Source: RGIG3701 sp964438515
GTDB lineage: Bacteria > Planctomycetota > Planctomycetia > Pirellulales > Thermoguttaceae
DNA: 64,000 nt
NCBI GenBank assembly: GCA_964438515.1
Contig: CAYTLK010000005.1
Location: forward strand, 34,077-98,076
Reading direction: 5' to 3'
The position numbers and the translations under genes were made by a program. The notes beneath the pieces were generated by a model. That model was given only the letters and a program-made list of their open reading frames with translations, did not search any database and was not told the DNA's origin. Shown piece by piece: positions 61,994-64,000 of the stretch. The number at the start of each line of letters is the position of its first letter. The stretch's first letter is position 1.

Positions 61994-63442
61994 TTATTCC
62001 TCAAAAATCGCGAATCCCGCAAGCGTGTCGTTTGCGAGGAATCCGAGCGAGTGAATTTCAATCGTCAGTTCTTTCACCGTCTGAAATTCGGTCGGAAGCG
62101 CAATTTCATGCGTGTTTCCGGGAAGATTCGGTCCGGGAGAAAACGTTTGCGGCGCAACACCAGGCGCAGAAAGCGTCACAAACCGTTTGGTCGTCTCGCC
62201 CGATTTCGGCTCGCGATTCAGACGGGAGTTCAAGTTTCCCAAAATCACGAGCTTCCGATGCGGATTGGACGTCGAACGCGTTTGATTTTCCGATGGAGAA
62301 ATCGATTCAGCATCGGGGGACGTCGATTCCGAGTCTGAAAACGTCAGTTTGGCGCACAGTTCGGTCACGTAAAACCAGAATGTGCCGCAATTTCCGCCTT
62401 TTCCTGCAAGAATCTCGACCGTTTCATCCTCCCCCAGAAGTGCGCGAACGACGAGGCGCCCGCTCGTCTGGTCGAACGGCTGCTGAATGCGCAGCGGCTT
62501 TTTTTCCGGGTTGAACGGACGCTGAGCGGCATACGTTCCGTCGCTGCGGCGCTGAATCCTGCCGACGATTTGACCGTTTGAGACGCAGTACAACCAGTAC
62601 GACGTGCCGGTTTTGGCCCAGCCGCCGGCGCAGGAAATGTGCGTAATTTCGACGAGACGCGCGTTTGGAAGCGCAAAAACCCGTTCATTGTCGCAATGTT
62701 CGTGACCCGCCAGGAGAAAAACGTCGGCCGTCCGATTTGCAAGGAGGGTCGGTAAACACTCTGCGAAACCGCGTTCGTTCGACCAGCTGAGAGGCTGATG
62801 AAGCATCAAAACGAGCGGCGCGTCTGTCGGAATCTGCGAGATTTGGGCCTCCATCCACTCTTTTTGTTTCTCGCACGGAAATGCGTCCTGACCTCCGTCG
62901 AGCGCAAGAAACCGGATTCCGCCGCAGTCGAACGCGTACCAGGGGTCCGTTCCGAAGGCTGCACAAAAGTGTTCAGAAATCGAATCGCCGGGGGGAGTGT
63001 CGTGATTTCCCGCCAAAAGATGAACAGGGATACTTGTACAATATTCCTTGATGTCGTTTTTCAGATTGGCGTATTCTTGGTCGGCAGCCGCAAAATTGGG
63101 CGCTGCGCCGAAACTTGGGGACATCGAACAGCCGCAGTCTCCCAAAACCGCAAGAAATGCGGGACGCGCGTCGTCCGGAAAGGCGTTCAGCTCGCATAAA
63201 AGGGTGCGGAACGCCTCCGGGTTCGGCTCGTCGAGACGTCGACCGTAGTGGATGTCGGCAGTGACTGCGAAAAATACACAGTTTGGGGATTTTGGGTTGA
63301 ATCCAAGTTTCGAAAAAGCGGCAAACGGCGTCGTTTCAGGCGCGTCGGAGTCGGAGGCCCAAAGGGGTTCGAAGGGTTTTTGACCGACCAGCGGCGCGAG
63401 CGCAAAAAGGGAGGCGGTTCGAAAAAAATCACGGCGTTTCAT
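61994..63442 (-). CDS. Tat-exported calcineurin-like metallophosphoesterase
   Basis: 482 residues. KRRDFFRTASLFALAPLVG is a twin-arginine signal. Metal-ligand motifs in order are VTADIHYGRR, AVLGDCGCS, LLAGNHDTP, LMLHQPLSW and LLAGHEHCD. A C-terminal beta domain (about residues 300-482) with a Ser/Glu-rich linker follows. It should hydrolyse phosphomonoesters or diesters outside the cytoplasm; the substrate is not evident. It lies about 95 bp upstream of the sugar isomerase-like gene on the same strand, possibly one operon. Confidence 0.92.
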   Translation of the reverse strand: MKRRDFFRTASLFALAPLVGQKPFEPLWASDSDAPETTPFAAFSKLGFNPKSPNCVFFAVTADIHYGRRLDEPNPEAFRTLLCELNAFPDDARPAFLAVLGDCGCSMSPSFGAAPNFAAADQEYANLKNDIKEYCTSIPVHLLAGNHDTPPGDSISEHFCAAFGTDPWYAFDCGGIRFLALDGGQDAFPCEKQKEWMEAQISQIPTDAPLVLMLHQPLSWSNERGFAECLPTLLANRTADVFLLAGHEHCDNERVFALPNARLVEITHISCAGGWAKTGTSYWLYCVSNGQIVGRIQRRSDGTYAAQRPFNPEKKPLRIQQPFDQTSGRLVVRALLGEDETVEILAGKGGNCGTFWFYVTELCAKLTFSDSESTSPDAESISPSENQTRSTSNPHRKLVILGNLNSRLNREPKSGETTKRFVTLSAPGVAPQTFSPGPNLPGNTHEIALPTEFQTVKELTIEIHSLGFLANDTLAGFAIFEE

Positions 63443-63828
63443 AGATTTCGGGGGGGAAAAATTTCTTCCAAAAGTTTTGACTCGGTACCGACCGAGGAGC
63501 GTGTAATGGGGCGTACGGAAACCAATTATTCGGGATTTTGACCCTGATATTTTTATTTTACCTGATTTTTCCTAAAAAGAAAAGGGTTTCCCTCCTCATT
63601 TTTCAAAAAAATTCAGCAAAAGTTCAAAATTTGGATTTCATGACGCACGAATTTGTACGATTTTCTAATTATAACCATGAACTTATTGAAACAGTTTACA
63701 ATTGTAAATTATGCAAATTTACGTATTTCATGTTTTATTTTACTTACATTCTCTGCGAAAACATGCACAATCTGCGCAATCTACGGGGCCGCGGGTGTCT
63801 CGCCAGCAAGATTCCTCAAAGGAACGTT
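63443..63828. other. AT-rich intergenic region with a 14-bp palindrome
   Basis: No convincing gene is seen in this stretch. TTTACAATTGTAAA at 63695-63708 is a perfect palindrome, possibly a repressor site. Short open frames here do not look coding. Confidence 0.4.
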
Positions 63829-63936
63829 ATGCTGGTTCCACAATGAAATTCAGTTTTCACAAAGACTGTAAGAGCCGTGGTGCGCAGCTCCAACGGCGGA
63901 CGGGAAAACTAAAATTCAAAATAGTGTTAGTATAAA
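63829..63936 (+). repeat. Dispersed ~108-bp repeat, copy 3 (plus)
   Basis: 97% identical to copy 2, with the same 30-codon frame (MKFSFHKDCKSRGAQLQ...VLV-stop). CTAAAA (63909-63914), 16 bp and TATAAA (63931-63936) form its 3' end, pointing out of the window. Confidence 0.88.
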
Positions 63937-64000
63937 TCTATTCACAGCAAGCCCGTAATGAAGCGAGTGAAACGAGCGGAATTAGGGTTTTTCCGGCAGT

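Noticed and set aside
63829..63846. Five-codon frame ATG CTG GTT CCA CAA TGA overlapping the repeat's ATG
   Set aside because: Conserved in all copies, but no more than the surrounding repeat; too short to support as a leader peptide.
63538..63871. Short open frames in the last intergenic region
   Set aside because: AT-rich, and they run into repeat copy 3; only the repeat's own 30-codon frame is shared between loci.
63952..63992. Hairpin with T-run at the window end (CCCGTAAT..ATTAGGG)
   Set aside because: The stem has a bulge and the gene it would serve is not in the window, so no call is made.
1..64000. CRISPR arrays, tRNA, rRNA, prophage or IS elements
   Set aside because: No spaced direct-repeat arrays, cloverleaf-like sequences, integrases or transposases were found on reading the intergenic regions; a covariance-model scan would be needed to exclude small RNA genes.

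Overview
The window looks like a metagenome-assembled scaffold from a planctomycete, probably a gut or other anaerobic polysaccharide degrader. Several features point that way: the planctomycete-type extracellular signal motif (LEERRLLSA) on a huge surface protein with a dockerin; an NPCBM / beta-propeller / diheme protein of the hydrazine-synthase-alpha-like family; a Ser/Thr kinase next to an ECF-sigma fragment; many Tat-signal (RRxF) secreted enzymes; and a run of exactly 100 N flanked by a 55-nt repeat, which is typical of short-read scaffolding. No phage, IS element, CRISPR array, rRNA or tRNA was seen.

Layout. 1-5 kb holds xylan/arabinan degradation: a GH43-GH10 fusion (5' end outside the window) and a secreted GH51 arabinofuranosidase. 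5-12.3 kb holds a large NPCBM/heme protein, a Tat-exported sugar isomerase/epimerase-like protein and a secreted glycosidase-like barrel protein. 12.4-19.3 kb, mostly on the minus strand, holds a radical SAM protein, two secreted glycerophosphodiesterases, a membrane protein, a lipoprotein and an LL-diaminopimelate aminotransferase. 19.5-24.5 kb is one giant surface metalloprotease gene broken into three frames by two single-base insertions. 24.8-27.2 kb is feoA-feoB with three copies of a 17-bp operator-like sequence. 27-33 kb holds a Tat-secreted protein, a Ser/Thr kinase, an ECF-sigma remnant and a formylglycine-generating-enzyme-like protein. 33-46 kb is housekeeping: glyS, mutS, tsaE, topA and sbcC. 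46-49.6 kb holds an oxidoreductase and a HEAT-repeat protein. 50-61 kb is an ion-motive energy block: a membrane pyrophosphatase of the K+-dependent type and an rnfCDGEAB operon in the acetogen order, led by a small cysteine-rich membrane protein and interrupted by an SGNH hydrolase. 61-63.4 kb holds two Tat-signal proteins on the minus strand.

How it works together. Secreted glycosidases release pentoses. The membrane PPase and Rnf complex conserve energy as Na+/H+ gradients, consistent with anaerobic fermentation, and the Feo system supplies the Fe2+ needed by the Fe-S-rich Rnf complex.

The least explained parts are two dispersed intergenic repeat families. One is a ~108-bp element (three copies) that keeps an intact 30-codon frame and carries a promoter-like 3' end pointing into downstream genes. 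The other is a two-hairpin 3'-end element (four copies) whose stems differ in sequence but stay paired. Further points of interest are the decorated PPase, the Rnf-associated genes, and a frameshift that sits inside a perfect inverted repeat.
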